Positions 49,514-61,245 of a stretch of DNA of 64,000 nucleotides are shown one piece after another. Made by a program: the position numbers and the translations under genes. Every line of letters begins with the position of its first letter. The stretch's first letter is position 1. Source of the DNA: Sindora glabra (lineage: Eukaryota; Streptophyta; Magnoliopsida; Fabales; Fabaceae); the NCBI GenBank assembly GCA_020226215.1, contig CM035231.1, positions 51,426,876-51,490,875 on the forward strand. Direction: 5' to 3'. Below the pieces are notes generated by a model that worked only from the letters and a program-made list of their open reading frames with translations, was not told where the DNA came from and made no database searches.

Positions 49514-51478
49514 TGTCACAATCTAAACTAGGTCATCACCAACATGGATCTAGATTCCTAGTATCCATTAGCCAAGTAACAACTATTAGGCTTTCATTAA
49601 CTTGATTTCTTATCCTAAATATACTTTTCTCTCCCTAAACCATTATTTAAGCTTACATGTTTAATGCTATTCAATACTCATCCTAGTAAAATTTTTTATA
49701 CTAGACTCATATGATCATTATTGATGCCCTTCTCACTTATTGGTCCACAAACTAGGATACTTGGATAGCCAATAACCCTCTCTTTTGTATAACCAACAAG
49801 CATATGCATAACAAGTTATAACACTTAGTGAAGGAAACAATACATAAGAAAATAAAGTACAAAAACAAGTATATTATGACAATTGTTCTAGCCTACAGAT
49901 TCATAAAATGGTATAATCTTACTAAAAGAGAATCATTCAATAATATCTTAACAATTGGGGCCTTGTATTCCTAAATAATCATTACCATAATAAGACATTT
50001 GATTAGACTAGATGTCTACTAAGAATATTATAATATAATCATTAAAAGTTATACATATAACACACCATCTAGATCAAAGGAATAATTCCTTTATTGATAT
50101 TCTAAATGCATAGTCAAACACAACTTATAGTAATTATAGCATATATCTACCTTATTACCCCTGGTCTTACTTATAGCCTATCTTTTTTCCATCTTTGTTC
50201 CTCCTAGACTAGCTTTATACTTTTCTCACTTTTTTATAGAGATATTGTTAACTAATAATTGATTCCCTTTTCTATCCTTCATGTCAATATGAAATTAACC
50301 ATACACTGTTTGATCATACACAAAACAACACAATATAAGTATACATAGATGTATATCTATTACAATTATCACATCATAAGACAAGTTATCATTCATCATA
50401 TTATCATCACAAGAAGTCATGTCAAGGGCTACATCCTTAAAATGTAATACTCTACTTTAATTTACATGGGGTGAAATGTTTTAGTCGTTTCTATTTATTT
50501 CAATTTAACTTTAATAAGTTGTATTCTATTTCTATTATATCCTTTATTCCATCCACCACTACCACTAGATTTTATCTTAGTGATCTTCTTTTATGCTCTT
50601 CCTAGAGCTTAACTAGGCTATCCTAAACATTTTAACTCAATATAGGGTCATTTGGGCCAGACAGAGCATAAATGAGTAGGTATTATTGGGTAAACAAGTG
50701 ACCATTTATCTCTAAAAGGACACTTTAAAGGACTTTGGTGAAATGGATAGATATTATGGTCGAATGGTTGATCATTTCTCTTATTTTCTATAGATGTTGT
50801 TCATGAAGTTACTATTCATTTAGGGGGTTTAATCCTTTCTAAACACTTTTTAGGTTCTCATTGACTCATTATATGACCCTAGAATAACTATTCACTACCA
50901 TTTCCTTGCACCTATTCATTTTATTCAGCTAAAATCTAAGAAGTTCCTAACTTGGTAGCATTATTCTTCCATTTTCAAAATAAATAAGAAATTCAAGGTA
51001 TTAAGCTAATATTCTTCTTCCTTGAGTTAAAGAAGACTATGAAATACTTTGTTAACTTCTTTGGTGCATAAATCCTTTAAGACTTCAAGATAAAAGATGG
51101 ATTTAGCTTCCATCTCCCTTTTATGTTTAAATCATTCAAATGAGCATTTAGGGTGAGGATATTTTAAATGTTTAAATGATCTTTATAACCTTACCCTTAC
51201 CTATATAGCTACCTAAGTTCTTCCTCTCATGACTTCTAAACTTTATAGGTTAGTGCTGGATTGGGTGAGGAAGGAATAAAGAATTTCCATATGTTATTAA
51301 AGAGATGGAGAAAAGAGAAAAATGAAGGAGGTTGGGAAATAAAAAGGCTTAAGGGAATTTTTATCCTAAGTTCTCAAATTTCCAAACTTCCATTTTATTA
51401 CTCCTTAAGTATTCAACCTTTTTAGCTATATGATCTTGGTATTAACTTGTGAAAATTAGGTTAAGAGTATAATAAAAA
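49514..51478 (-). repeat. 5' LTR of the minus-strand element
   Basis: On the minus strand it ends TAGATTGTGACA just before the primer site. The start is less sure, placed where homology with the 3' fragment ends (near TAACCTAATTTTCAC on the minus strand). Length about 1.97 kb. No coding sequence seen. Confidence 0.6.
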
Positions 51479-53418
51479 GAGCAATTCTAAGGAAAGCACC
51501 TTCATTATCATTGGGTCAAGCTTTTTATAAGGATGAAAATGCATCAAAATGTCTTTAATAATAGTAACATCTTGTTGTCTTGCTTATGGGATATGAATAG
51601 TAATATCTTGTTGTAAAATTGCTCAATTATGCAATAAATATTGTGGTAAATGATTAGTGCTATTGGAATACAAGAAAAGGGACATGGACTATGTATATTC
51701 ACTTAGTATGATCTTTCTTGTGCAAAAAAGGCCTTTACTTTTATTATCCTTTGTGTATTTATAAGTCATGTACCTAGAAATTAAGCTTCTACTTCATCAC
51801 ATTCCTAATTTTCATAATGGGTAGTTATGGCATGTTAGTGGGCAATTTTTCACCTAAAAGTGGGGCCTGAAAAAGTAGTTGTCATACATAACTCCTTTGC
51901 TAAGCTTTTAATTTATTTGTTTTGGCTCAACCTAGGTCAATTTGTTCCCTGACTACTTCCTTGATTTTGTAAAGGAAGGAAAATGGATAGCCCCCACAAG
52001 CGATAACTTGTCCTTTATTCAATTGAAGGATTTTTGCTAAATTACTAAGATTTCATGAAAAGAACTAAGTATAATAAATACATTTATTAAAAAAATTTAA
52101 TTAAATATAAATAAACAATAAAAGTAAATATAATTATTTTCTTAACTTTTATATTTATTTTGCAATGGTCAATAATCATTCATTGCTAAAAATAGAATTT
52201 CATTATATTAATATTAATTTCAATTAAAAATAAATCTATTTACATTAAAATTTAATTTTCCTACCCTTTTCTTAGAAGAAAATTATCTTTCTATTTTCTC
52301 AAGATGAGCCCTCAATATCTTTTTCTCTTTCTCTTTTTCCTAAATCCTTCCATCATGCCTTCTGCCATCACACTAAACCAAAAGGAAATACTATCCATTC
52401 ATAGTTCACAAATTTGGGAACTTTTCTATTAAGGTAGAATACTACTAAAGAAAGTCAAATCAATAATTATCAAATGAATGATAATAGTGGCTTAAATATG
52501 GTTATTATAGCTAGAATGGCCACATTTAAAGTAAAATCAAGCAAAAACTAACAACATTACACCATAGTCTACTCTAGCAGCATGTCTGCTCTAACAATGC
52601 TGCAAGTGGAATTTCCATTACTTACTCCAATAATGCCACAATAAATTCATCATGGTTTGCCTTATTTGCAATTCTTGTATTGATTATTATTTAGTTGATA
52701 CTCACATATCAAGTTCTTATCCTCTAATCACCATATTATTGGTGATTTACAATTTAAAAAGGTAACAAATTATAAATCAACTTACAAATAAGAGTTGCAA
52801 AAAAGAAGCAAAGAAGTGAAGCCAATGAGGAGAGAAGTGAAGTAGTAATCTATTTAAGGGCAATTTTGAAAAGAAAAGATAAATTCAAATAGTTTCTCTC
52901 TTCATTACACATTACACGAAAGAAGGGTTTTGGACATTTTTCAAATAAAAGGAAAGTACAATATAATTAACCCTAGCTTTAAAAATGGCGAGAATAACTT
53001 ACCCTTAATTTTATAAATCAAGTGAATTGGCTTCTTACTTTTACACATTGGGTAGTATAGTTTTACATTGATAAAAAAAGATTAAATTAGATCAAATTCA
53101 AATTATAATTATATTAATAAATTAAAGTCATGTTAATTAATAAAAATAATATTTATTTAATTTAGAGCATGTAAATAAAATCATGCACATAGCTAATATA
53201 ATCTATATATTATATATTAGCTGTGATATTTTCCATCTTCTTTTATGTTAAATATTATTCCTATAGCTCATCATGTGTATTGGTAGTATTGTTCCTTACC
53301 TCTTTTTATGCCAATTATTATTTTTATAGTTTGTCACATGTTAGTTTATCATTCTCTTGCAATGAATGTTATACCATGCTAAGTCATACTTGCATAACCA
53401 ATGCAAGGGAATGAGTTT
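51479..53418. other. Intergenic DNA, no gene seen
   Basis: AT-rich, with scattered short frames and no recognised motif. At 53225-53350 a loosely repeated ~80 bp stretch (TTATxxxAATTATTxxTATAG followed by TCATGT-like words) underlies the frame at 53223-53414. Confidence 0.5.
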
Positions 53419-54040
53419 ATCATTTATATATAATAATTTATATTAAATTGAAAAAAAATTCCTTAATTTCTTTCTTTCATTTATTACATCTTATTAATCT
53501 TTCTAGTTTTTTATTTATTTATTGAGTTTTCTAATTTTTTACGCACTTTTTTCTTCTTTGAAAATGTTTCTAATTTTTTCCTTTATTTATTATGTTTTTC
53601 ATAATATCTTTTATCTCTTTCTCTAATTTATTATATTTCCTAGGATTGAATTTTTTATTTATATATATAGCAATTTATATTAAATTGAAAAATCCCTAAT
53701 TTCTTACATTTTCATAATCTATTTAATTTCTTTTTCTAATTTATTGAGTTTTCAAATTTTTTATGCATTTTCTTTCTCTTTGGAATAATCTTTTTAATTT
53801 CTTTCCTTTATTACATTTTTCTAATATCTTTGATCTCTTTCTCTAATTTACTATGTTTTTAGAATTGAATTTCTCATTTATATATAGCAATATATATTAA
53901 ATTGAGAAAAAAATCTCTAATTTCTTTCTCCTATTTATTACATTTTGCATAATCTTTTTATTTTCTTTCTCTAATTTATTAAATTTTTTAATTTTTATTC
54001 ATCCTCTATAGAATAATCTCCCTAATTTCCTTTTCTTATA
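53419..54040. repeat. Tandem repeat, ~225 bp unit, about 2.7 copies
   Basis: The unit opens with CATTTATATATAxxAATTTATATTAAATTGA, seen at about 53420, 53655 and 53876. It continues with T-rich text containing CTTTCTCTAATTTATTA and ATTGAATTTxTCATTTATATA. The third copy is incomplete. The copies differ by numerous substitutions. Confidence 0.75.
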
Positions 54041-54293
54041 TAGCATAAGTTGATTTCCATGAGCATTGATTGACTATTAGTAATTAATATGTTTATTCTA
54101 ATAAAAAAATCACACCTTCATCTTTAATTTATTTCCATTTTTGTTTTTTTTTTGTCTCTATTTAAATCATTGAAAAATATTTGAACCTTTACTATTTCTA
54201 TATGCCATCATCAATTTTTCTTTTCAAATGACAATCTCTTTGCCTCATCTTTTTGTTATTGACTAATATTCTTTTATTTCACTTACTCTCTCT

Positions 54294-54611
54294 TAAAGGT
54301 GTAAAATAGACCAAAGTTCTCAAACTATTTTGCAAACTTTTACAAGCTTTAGTGAGCTTGGACTACCTAAAATTTAGTCTTTTTTCATAGGAAATATAGA
54401 CCTATTTAAGCGGACTAAAATATACACAGTCTAGGTAGATATAGATTAATTCATGGACTTGTAGTTAAAGCCCACAAACTAATATGTGGATTCATGGATA
54501 TGAACTAAATACGGATTCTTTAAAATTTAGCCCCTTTTTTCATGTATAATATAAATCGAGCCTAAATAGACTAGTCTGTGTTTGGTTTGATCCACCTATT
54601 TTACACCTTTA
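54294..54611. mobile_element. hAT-type miniature element
   Basis: Begins TAAAGGTGTAAAATAGACC and ends CCACCTATTTTACACCTTTA, with inverted ends of about 16 bp. The 8 bp flanks are CTCTCTCT and CTCTATCT (7 of 8 match). 318 bp long, no coding capacity. The frame at 54578-54793 starts inside it by chance. Confidence 0.88.
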
Positions 54612-56802
54612 CTCTATCTTATGTCTCTAAATCTCAAATCTTACAACATATAATTAGTCATAACTCTAATCAAGTAAGCCATTCAATTTCTGAACAATAT
54701 TATTTTGATATTAACAGTACCTACCCATTGAATCATTGTAATACCATCTCAACAGGTGATGTCAATGACAGTACTTACCTATTGAATTTGTAGTACCACC
54801 TTAGTAGACAATGTCATCGACATCACTTTCTATTTTTAATAAGTCCTTTTGGCACATGGCTTTGCCATGATTGTTAATCGATAAGTATTGATCTCTTTAA
54901 AAATAATTCTCTATTTCTTTAGTTTTATTCAAACAATATTATTTTATTTTTTGATTCATTCCTATGTAATTATATATGGCACAACTTAATTATGTTAGGA
55001 AATATTTTTAATAATACAAAAAAATTTACTTTCTAATTTTTAGCATTCATTCATTCAATTATGTCAAAATACAATGCATAATAATATTAAAATTGTAATA
55101 TTATAATAAAATTAGACATTATTCTATTTGAAAACATCACACTTGTAATATTTTGCTTAGAATAGCTATATAAGTGGGAATAGATTTAAGTAGTTAGCTT
55201 AGATAATAATATTCTCTAATTAAAGAAATAAGTAAAGAAGAATTTCATTCTAGCAAATAACTCTTTCGAAGTTAAAAGTCTCCTCTTCTTTGTAAATTTT
55301 GAAGTATGTACCAATTTTTTATGTAAAGTAAATTTATTATGTGTGATTTATTATGCTTTTTTATAATTCTAGATGTGGTATGAGGTTGATATACCTTTTT
55401 CTTTTCATTATAGGTTGATAAGATGAAAAAACTTTACATATTTTGCATTGAGAAGGTATGTAATACAATTTATCTATTAAAGATTAAAGTAAATGTATGT
55501 TTGAATTTTTTTCAAATGATAATGTATATTCATCTTTTCATTATGAGTTGAATTTCCATCCTTTGTTGTATTTAGCATATATATATATTTGCATTAGACT
55601 TTGTAACCTTTGGAGAGACTAATGTATTTAATTAATTATATATATTTTTTAAAAATATTTGAAAAGATTATTCAATAAATTACATAATGTTTATTTTTAT
55701 TATCTATCATGATTTATATTTATATAGAATTAAGGATGGATATACATGTATTCAATTTCATATAAATAAAATTCCTTTTCTGTATACATAATTTTATGTT
55801 ATTTTTCCATAATTAATTTGTTTTAATATTTAAACATGTATGCATCCTTCTAATTGTAGTATAATTACTATTAATATAATATTATAATAATATAACAACT
55901 TAATCAATTAGTAACGAGTTAAAAAAATATAGTTTATCCTCTTACTTTATTTTAATATAATTATATTAATTTTATAATTATTTAATTAATGTATATATAA
56001 CCACGTATTTATATTAATATTTAAATAACTTATAATTTAAAATTTAAAAGCTTAAATATATATTATAAATGATTATAAATTAAAATTAATTAAATCGATT
56101 CATAGATTATAAACTAATATAATTATATAAGACTACTAAATAACTGAGTTATATTTAAATTAAAATGTAATAAATAGTGAGTAACAAATAATATATTGTA
56201 AGAAAAAATAAGTGAATCTAGTATTTCACTCAAAGTAATAATTATATATTAAATATTTCATTCTAATTGAGAGGAACAATAAGAAGTCGAATGACAAGAT
56301 TTTATGGTTCATACAAGAGGTTAAAAGTGTAACTTTAACATATTAAATTAATGAAAATTTAATAATTTTATTCTTAAAATTATAAAATATTAATAAAATA
56401 ATATCTACATTATATAATATTACAATCTCATCTTTAAATAATAGTTTGTATATATAATTTCATCCCATCGTATAGTAATTTAAGGATAAAATTGTCTATA
56501 TAAATTTGTATGTGAAATAAAATAATCTATGTAATTATTACTTAAGAATAAAATTATAATTTTATATAATTTAGATATCATTTTATTAGTACTTTATTAT
56601 TATAAAGATAAAATTATTAATTTTATCTAAATTATTTTTATCATATTAATAAAAAATAGTATCATTTTTTATATTGTCTTTCATCTTAATTTTCTCCCTT
56701 TCTAAACATAAAAAACATTATGCTATATCTTATTATTTTTTTTTCATTTACTTCTAGTACAAACAAAACCTAACATTGAAGGAAATGGGTCATAATAGTG
56801 TA
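54612..56802. other. Intergenic DNA, no gene seen
   Basis: Very AT-rich (55600-56700 especially), without a supported gene or repeat with clear ends. Confidence 0.5.
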
Positions 56803-57102
56803 AAGGTACTTAACAGGCTTTCAACCCATAGGCTTCGCAGATTGGTTCATAGATTTTTCATGGACTAATTCACATAACCCTAAAAAAATGTAGGCCTAAA
56901 TAGGCTTAACTCTTGTGGACCGAATTTATACAGGTCACGGGTCAAGCTCATTTATAAGATAAAGTTAATAGGCTTTGTGAACTTTTATGCGAACTAAATT
57001 GATCAAAATAAGGTTACATAAAATGTGAGCTTTAGCAAACTTGGCCTAAATGGGCCTAACTTGTGTAGGTTGGTTTACAGGTTGGCTTCTTAAGCACTTG
57101 TA
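56803..57102. mobile_element. hAT-type miniature element
   Basis: Begins TAAAGGTACTTAACAGGCT and ends GGCTTCTTAAGCACTTGTA, inverted ends with several mismatches. Flanks TAATAGTG and TAATTATG agree at 6 of 8 positions. Subterminal words such as GGCCTAAATAGGCTTAAC and GGCCTAAATGGGCCTAAC repeat within it. 300 bp, no coding capacity; older than the copy at 48503 by its decayed duplication. Confidence 0.75.
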
Positions 57103-57177
57103 TAATTATGGAAGGTGGGACAATTAATTAATTAATATTGGTTGTTGCCTTGGTAATGGTAGCTTTGATTGCTAAAA

Positions 57178-58485
57178 GAAATTAATTTCATTTTTTATCC
57201 TTATAATATGCATTTATTTCCTAGTTAGTTCTTCTAAAATATAAAAATATATTTTGAATCTTTTAAAATTAAAATTTGAATATTTTTTATCTAAAATTTC
57301 TCATTAAATGATTAATGGGAATTGAATTTTAAAAAAAAGGGAAAAAAGGAGGAAAAAAGAAGGAAAGAGGAACAAGAAGGTAATTCATTTATTTATTAAA
57401 ATGAGAAAAATAAAAATAAAGAAGGGAAACACTTAAAATATTTAATTACTACTTTTGATTATAATATATCAAAATAAATAGTTTATTTATTTTTCAAAGT
57501 AATTAATAAAATTACTTATTATTTTAAAATCATAATTAATTAAAATTTTAAGATTTATCATAATACATTTAAAGCTTTATATCACAATAGATAAAATAAT
57601 TGACCCTTAATATATTTAAGTGTGTAATTTATTTTATGTTTAAAAAATAATTTATTTTTTATAATAAATTCATTCAATAACGAATTTTCTTTCACCATTG
57701 GTCTTTCCATTAAACATCTTTCAATAAAATTAATTATTATTAAAATGCATCCCAAATACAAAATTAGTTTACACCCTCTAATAAATCATTAATAACATAT
57801 TTTCATCATTATATTAAATAAGTTTTTTTTTTAAAATTTAATTTATTATAAATTAAATATACTCAAATTAAGGAGGTTTGGACATACCAAAAAAGAAAGA
57901 AAATAGTGATAAAAAATGAAGAAAATATATGATTGAAATAATTTAGGTGTATTTATTAACTAATAAAATAAAAATAAAATTTAAAAAATATACTTATAAA
58001 AAATAACTTATCATTTAAACATAAAATAAATTATATACACAAATTTATTAGTGTTCAATTATTCCCTCAAGTATGGTAAAATAGAATTTTAAATATATTG
58101 TGATAAATTTTAAATTATTAATTGAATATGATTTTAAAATAATTACTATTTTATTGATTACTTAAAAAACTTAATTTTATTTTAAATATTTTGATATATC
58201 AATTACTACAATCAATAATTAAATATTTTGATAGTTTCTCCTTTTTTTCTTTTTATTATTCCAATAAATAAATAAATTATATATTTAATTTTTTTATTTT
58301 ATTTTCCCTTCTTTTTCCTTTTTTTTATTTTTTTAGAGCCAATTTCTGTTAATCATTTAACGAGAATATAACTTTTGAATCAAAAGTGTTCAAATTTTAA
58401 TTTCAAGGAGATTAAAATAAATTTTATATTATAAGGGATCAAATGTGAATAAAATTTATATTTAGGGGCGAAAATGAAATTAAGT
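57178..58485. mobile_element. Foldback element with ~500 bp inverted arms
   Basis: The left arm (about 57178-57700) is matched in reverse by about 58010-58485. Examples: CATTAAATGATTAATGGGAATT against AATTTCTGTTAATCATTTAACG, and AAAATTAAAATTTGAATATT against TGTTCAAATTTTAATTTCAA. The outer ends read TTAATTTCATTTTTTATCC and GGGGCGAAAATGAAATTAAG. There is no coding region. The shape fits a foldback or Mutator-like non-autonomous element; no target duplication could be fixed. Confidence 0.65.
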
Positions 58486-58639
58486 AAAAAATAGAAAGAA
58501 AAGAAAAATTTTTAAAATTAATTCGGAGAGAAAATAAAAAATTTTAAAGTATTAATATATAAAAATATTAAAACCACATTCTTGTTTTTCTCTTTTCTTT
58601 CAAATTAATAAAAATTTTCAAATTTTGAAAATTTCTTTC

Positions 58640-58960
58640 ATGTTTCTTACCTTTCCCCGAAACCAAGCAGAGGGGTAGCGTTAAGATGAATGTTGTATGG
58701 AACGAGCCTTCCGTAGAGGGCAGTGGTACGGACGTTGCATTCTTGTTGAGTGGGGCAAGACCGGTGTAATCCGGGAAAGCCTTCACAGAGGCGCCCTTGC
58801 AGGCAACAGTATCAGACGGCGTGCCCGTTAATTATTACAAAACAACAAGCAAACGATCAACTCCGATGATTGAGCACTCGGGCGCGACTTTGGTCCCCTA
58901 CTTGATTTCGAGGGTTCATTAACCCCGGACACATGGGATGTTGAAGGCCACAAACAGCAG
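58640..58960 (-). other. GC-rich island, possible exon or captured gene fragment
   Basis: Strikingly GC-rich among AT-rich neighbours. On the minus strand one frame (58798-58650) reads GRLCEGFPGLHRSCPTQQEC and then on to NIHLNATPLLGFGE, ending at a good donor site (GGGAAAG then GTAAG, 58643-58647). A second minus-strand frame is open over the same bases (58568-58786), and a plus-strand frame is partly open too, so the coding strand is not settled. I do not recognise the protein. The adjoining 58860-58930 is also GC-rich without a frame. Could be an exon of an unrecognised gene, or a gene piece carried by a transposon. Confidence 0.35.
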
Positions 58961-59239
58961 AAAAAGACAAATAACATCTGCTATTTGAAGATCACGGTCA
59001 TATGATGTGCGTGGATAATTACCTTAATTTTCACATTAGACCATAAATATGCAATAATTACAAGATAACCTTTGTCGTGGACTGGATGAAGGTCAAGACA
59101 CACGGAAACAATTTTTGTTATTGGTGTAGTGATGAAGGTTAAGGCTCTTTGACAGAAAAAAAAAATCAAGAGGTAATTGATAGACGATATTAATAGTAGT
59201 TTAAATAATTAATTGATATTACTCACACAATTATTTTAA

Positions 59240-59756
59240 GATTTAAATGCAATTTTAATTTTTAAAATATAAATTATATAATTTTAATATTTAATTTAAA
59301 TAATTTATTTTAATTACTAATTATTAAATTAGTGCAATTTTAATTTTCTATTTATTTTTATAATTTTTCATCAATTTCTATTAATTTTTATTAACTCTCA
59401 TTTGATCATTATACATTTATTATATTATTTTTAGATAAATTATATTTTTTTAATTTTTATTGACTATAACTCCCAATGTGATTTAATTTTTTATATGTAA
59501 TCTATTAATTTTGTTCAAAATTTTTAAAATTTAGATAAAAAATTTTCATTAATACTTACATGGGTGTCATTTTTGCTTAATATTGAGGAAATATTTTGTG
59601 AAAATGGTTTTGTAAGATCCTGAAATTGATAAAAATTAAATAAAAAATTAAAATTGTGTCAATTTAATATTTAAGGAAGCAAAATAGATTATTATAAATT
59701 GGGAGATCAAAATCATACAATTTACATTTTAGAGGATTAAAATTACATTTAAGCTC
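59240..59756. mobile_element. Foldback miniature element
   Basis: Begins GATTTAAATGCAATTTTAAT and ends ATTAAAATTACATTTAAGCTC. The two halves pair for most of their length (CAATTTTAATTTTCTATTTA on the left against the reverse of TAAATAAAAAATTAAAATTG on the right). A perfect 8 bp duplication, TATTTTAA, flanks it at 59232-59239 and 59757-59764. 517 bp, no coding capacity. The 8 bp duplication fits hAT, and the long arms fit a Mutator-like element (9 bp); the superfamily is left open. Confidence 0.8.
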
Positions 59757-60149
59757 TATTTTAATTGTCCAAGCTCTTATACTTCAAATAATTAATACCT
59801 CTAACAATATGGTAATAAATAGAAATTGCTCCTAATATAAACATAATATAAATATAAAAAATATCATCAATCATTAATTATATATAATTGAATTGTAAAT
59901 GTTGATTTAAAACTTTTTAAGAATTAAAATGTGTAATTCAACACTATGTTAAGCTAACCCATGGGTCTTGTTATAACTTCATATATTTTAGAATAGATTA
60001 AAATTTGTGCATTGTATGATTCCCTTGTATTTATAATAATAATAAGGCATATTTTGTGAAGTAAAAATATTATATATAAAGGGATTTAAATTTAATTTAC
60101 TATTGGTGTAAATTAATTTTATATGATCATTCAACTATATGTTATCATC

Positions 60150-60940
60150 TACTATCTTATATCCATACTTCTTGTAGAACTTGTAGCTACCCTTAATTTG
60201 GGCCTTATTGGGTTTGTAGTATTATTGTCTACTATACTCATCTTTCTCATCCTTCTTCTTTCCATGGTTGCATAGATAGCTCTCAAACTTGATGTTTTCT
60301 TATTTTGTGAACATTATGACCTCTTTTATCTTCAGCTACATCCACCAATATCTAGGCTTTCATTGTCCTAGCTCAAGTGTGTCCTCTAAGAAATTATTCT
60401 TTGGGCATATCCCTTTATGGCTCCACCACTTCAACATTTTGATAAGGCTAAGCATAAAGCTTCCTCCATTCTAGCTTAAGTGTCACAGCTTGTGCCCTAG
60501 TAAATGTGAGCTCCAATGTCATTGCCATAGTATCTTTTTACAACTATAATGCATGAGCTCCCTAACTTCATGAAATGATCCTTTTGGATAGACTCAACAC
60601 AAATTTGGATTCCTTATTCTAGAGTAAACCACTTGATATATCACTGATATGCCATCTCTTAGAATGTATCCCCCAATTATGGTCATGCATTTTTGCATAA
60701 CCAATGTTTTACTCTCCAATTCCACCAACTCTTAACATTCTCTTTTTGGATAAGGCCAAGCCCTCTATTAAGACTAAAGTTTCTTCCATTGGATAGGTTA
60801 CCAATTCCCTTATTACATCTCTCCATACCATTACTATAAATGAGTGAGTAACCAACGTCTCACACTTGAAAGCTAGCCCTCTTGCATAAACACTTGCACT
60901 CAATGCACCAATCAGTGTTTCTTCAAATGCATCATTCTCT
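60150..60940 (-). pseudogene. Minus-strand coding remnant, gag-like
   Basis: From 60940 downward: LIGALSASVYARGLAFKCET, then VTYPMEETLVLIEGLALSKK and RMLRVGGIGE (open from 60903 to 60709). After stops come ILRDGISVIYQVVYSRIRNP and, near 60190, KAQIKGSYKFYKKYGYK. The last resembles the C-x-F/Y-H-x-x-x-G-H zinc-knuckle lead-in of some gypsy gag proteins, with its cysteine and histidines lost. Composition and continuity across stops show coding ancestry, but the family is not certain. Confidence 0.4.
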
Positions 60941-60989
60941 CACACACTAACTTTTTAAGCCAATCAAGCCTCTTATACCCTCCAATTAA

Positions 60990-61060
60990 GGGGTCGTTTG
61001 GTTCATACGGGAACTAGGTACCCATGGAAAATTCCATTTCACAGGAAGTTAATTTCTCGT
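60990..61060 (+). mobile_element. Left terminus of a PIF/Harbinger-like element (partial)
   Basis: GGGGTCGTTTGGTTCATACG begins directly after TTAA (60986-60989). PIF/Harbinger and Tourist-type elements carry ends of the type GGGxTCGTTTGGTT and duplicate the trinucleotide TAA or TTA, and TAA occurs at 60987-60989. No matching right end lies in the window, so the element may extend past 64000 and could include the gene model that follows, or it may be a truncated copy. Confidence 0.5.
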
Positions 61061-61245
61061 ACAAACTTCCTGAGATATCTCAAATTTTATTTGATTGACA
61101 TGGAGCAAGTTCCATTTCCCACTAAAGAACTTCCTATGTTTTTGTTTCGTTCAACTTTGTATTTCCTACGATGTAACAATGAAATGACCACAATAGCCTT
61201 CAAAATAATACATTAACACATATTAATTGATTTCAATTTTTTTAT

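Larger units (their letters stand above)
44562..51478 (-). mobile_element. Minus-strand LTR retrotransposon, truncated and decayed
   Basis: Two direct copies of one sequence lie at 44562-45296 and about 50718-51478 (shared words: CTAAACACTTTATAGGCTCTC against CTAAACACTTTTTAGGTTCTC; ACCATTTCCTTACACCC against ACCATTTCCTTGCACCT). GCTCTGATACTAA at 49498-49510 is the complement of a tRNA-iMet primer site, next to TGTCACAATCTA at 49514. So the 5' LTR runs leftward from about 51478 to 49514. At 45297-45335 the minus strand reads AATTCGAGGACAAATTCC then a purine run, the usual end of a gypsy pol gene and polypurine tract. The 3' LTR keeps only ~735 of ~1965 bases. The interior shows only fragmented minus-strand coding. 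A hAT miniature element sits inside it. Confidence 0.65.

Noticed and set aside
58640..58960. Plastid or mitochondrial DNA insertion
   Set aside because: GC-rich stretch suggested it, but no organelle gene or tRNA could be recognised; left as an unassigned island.
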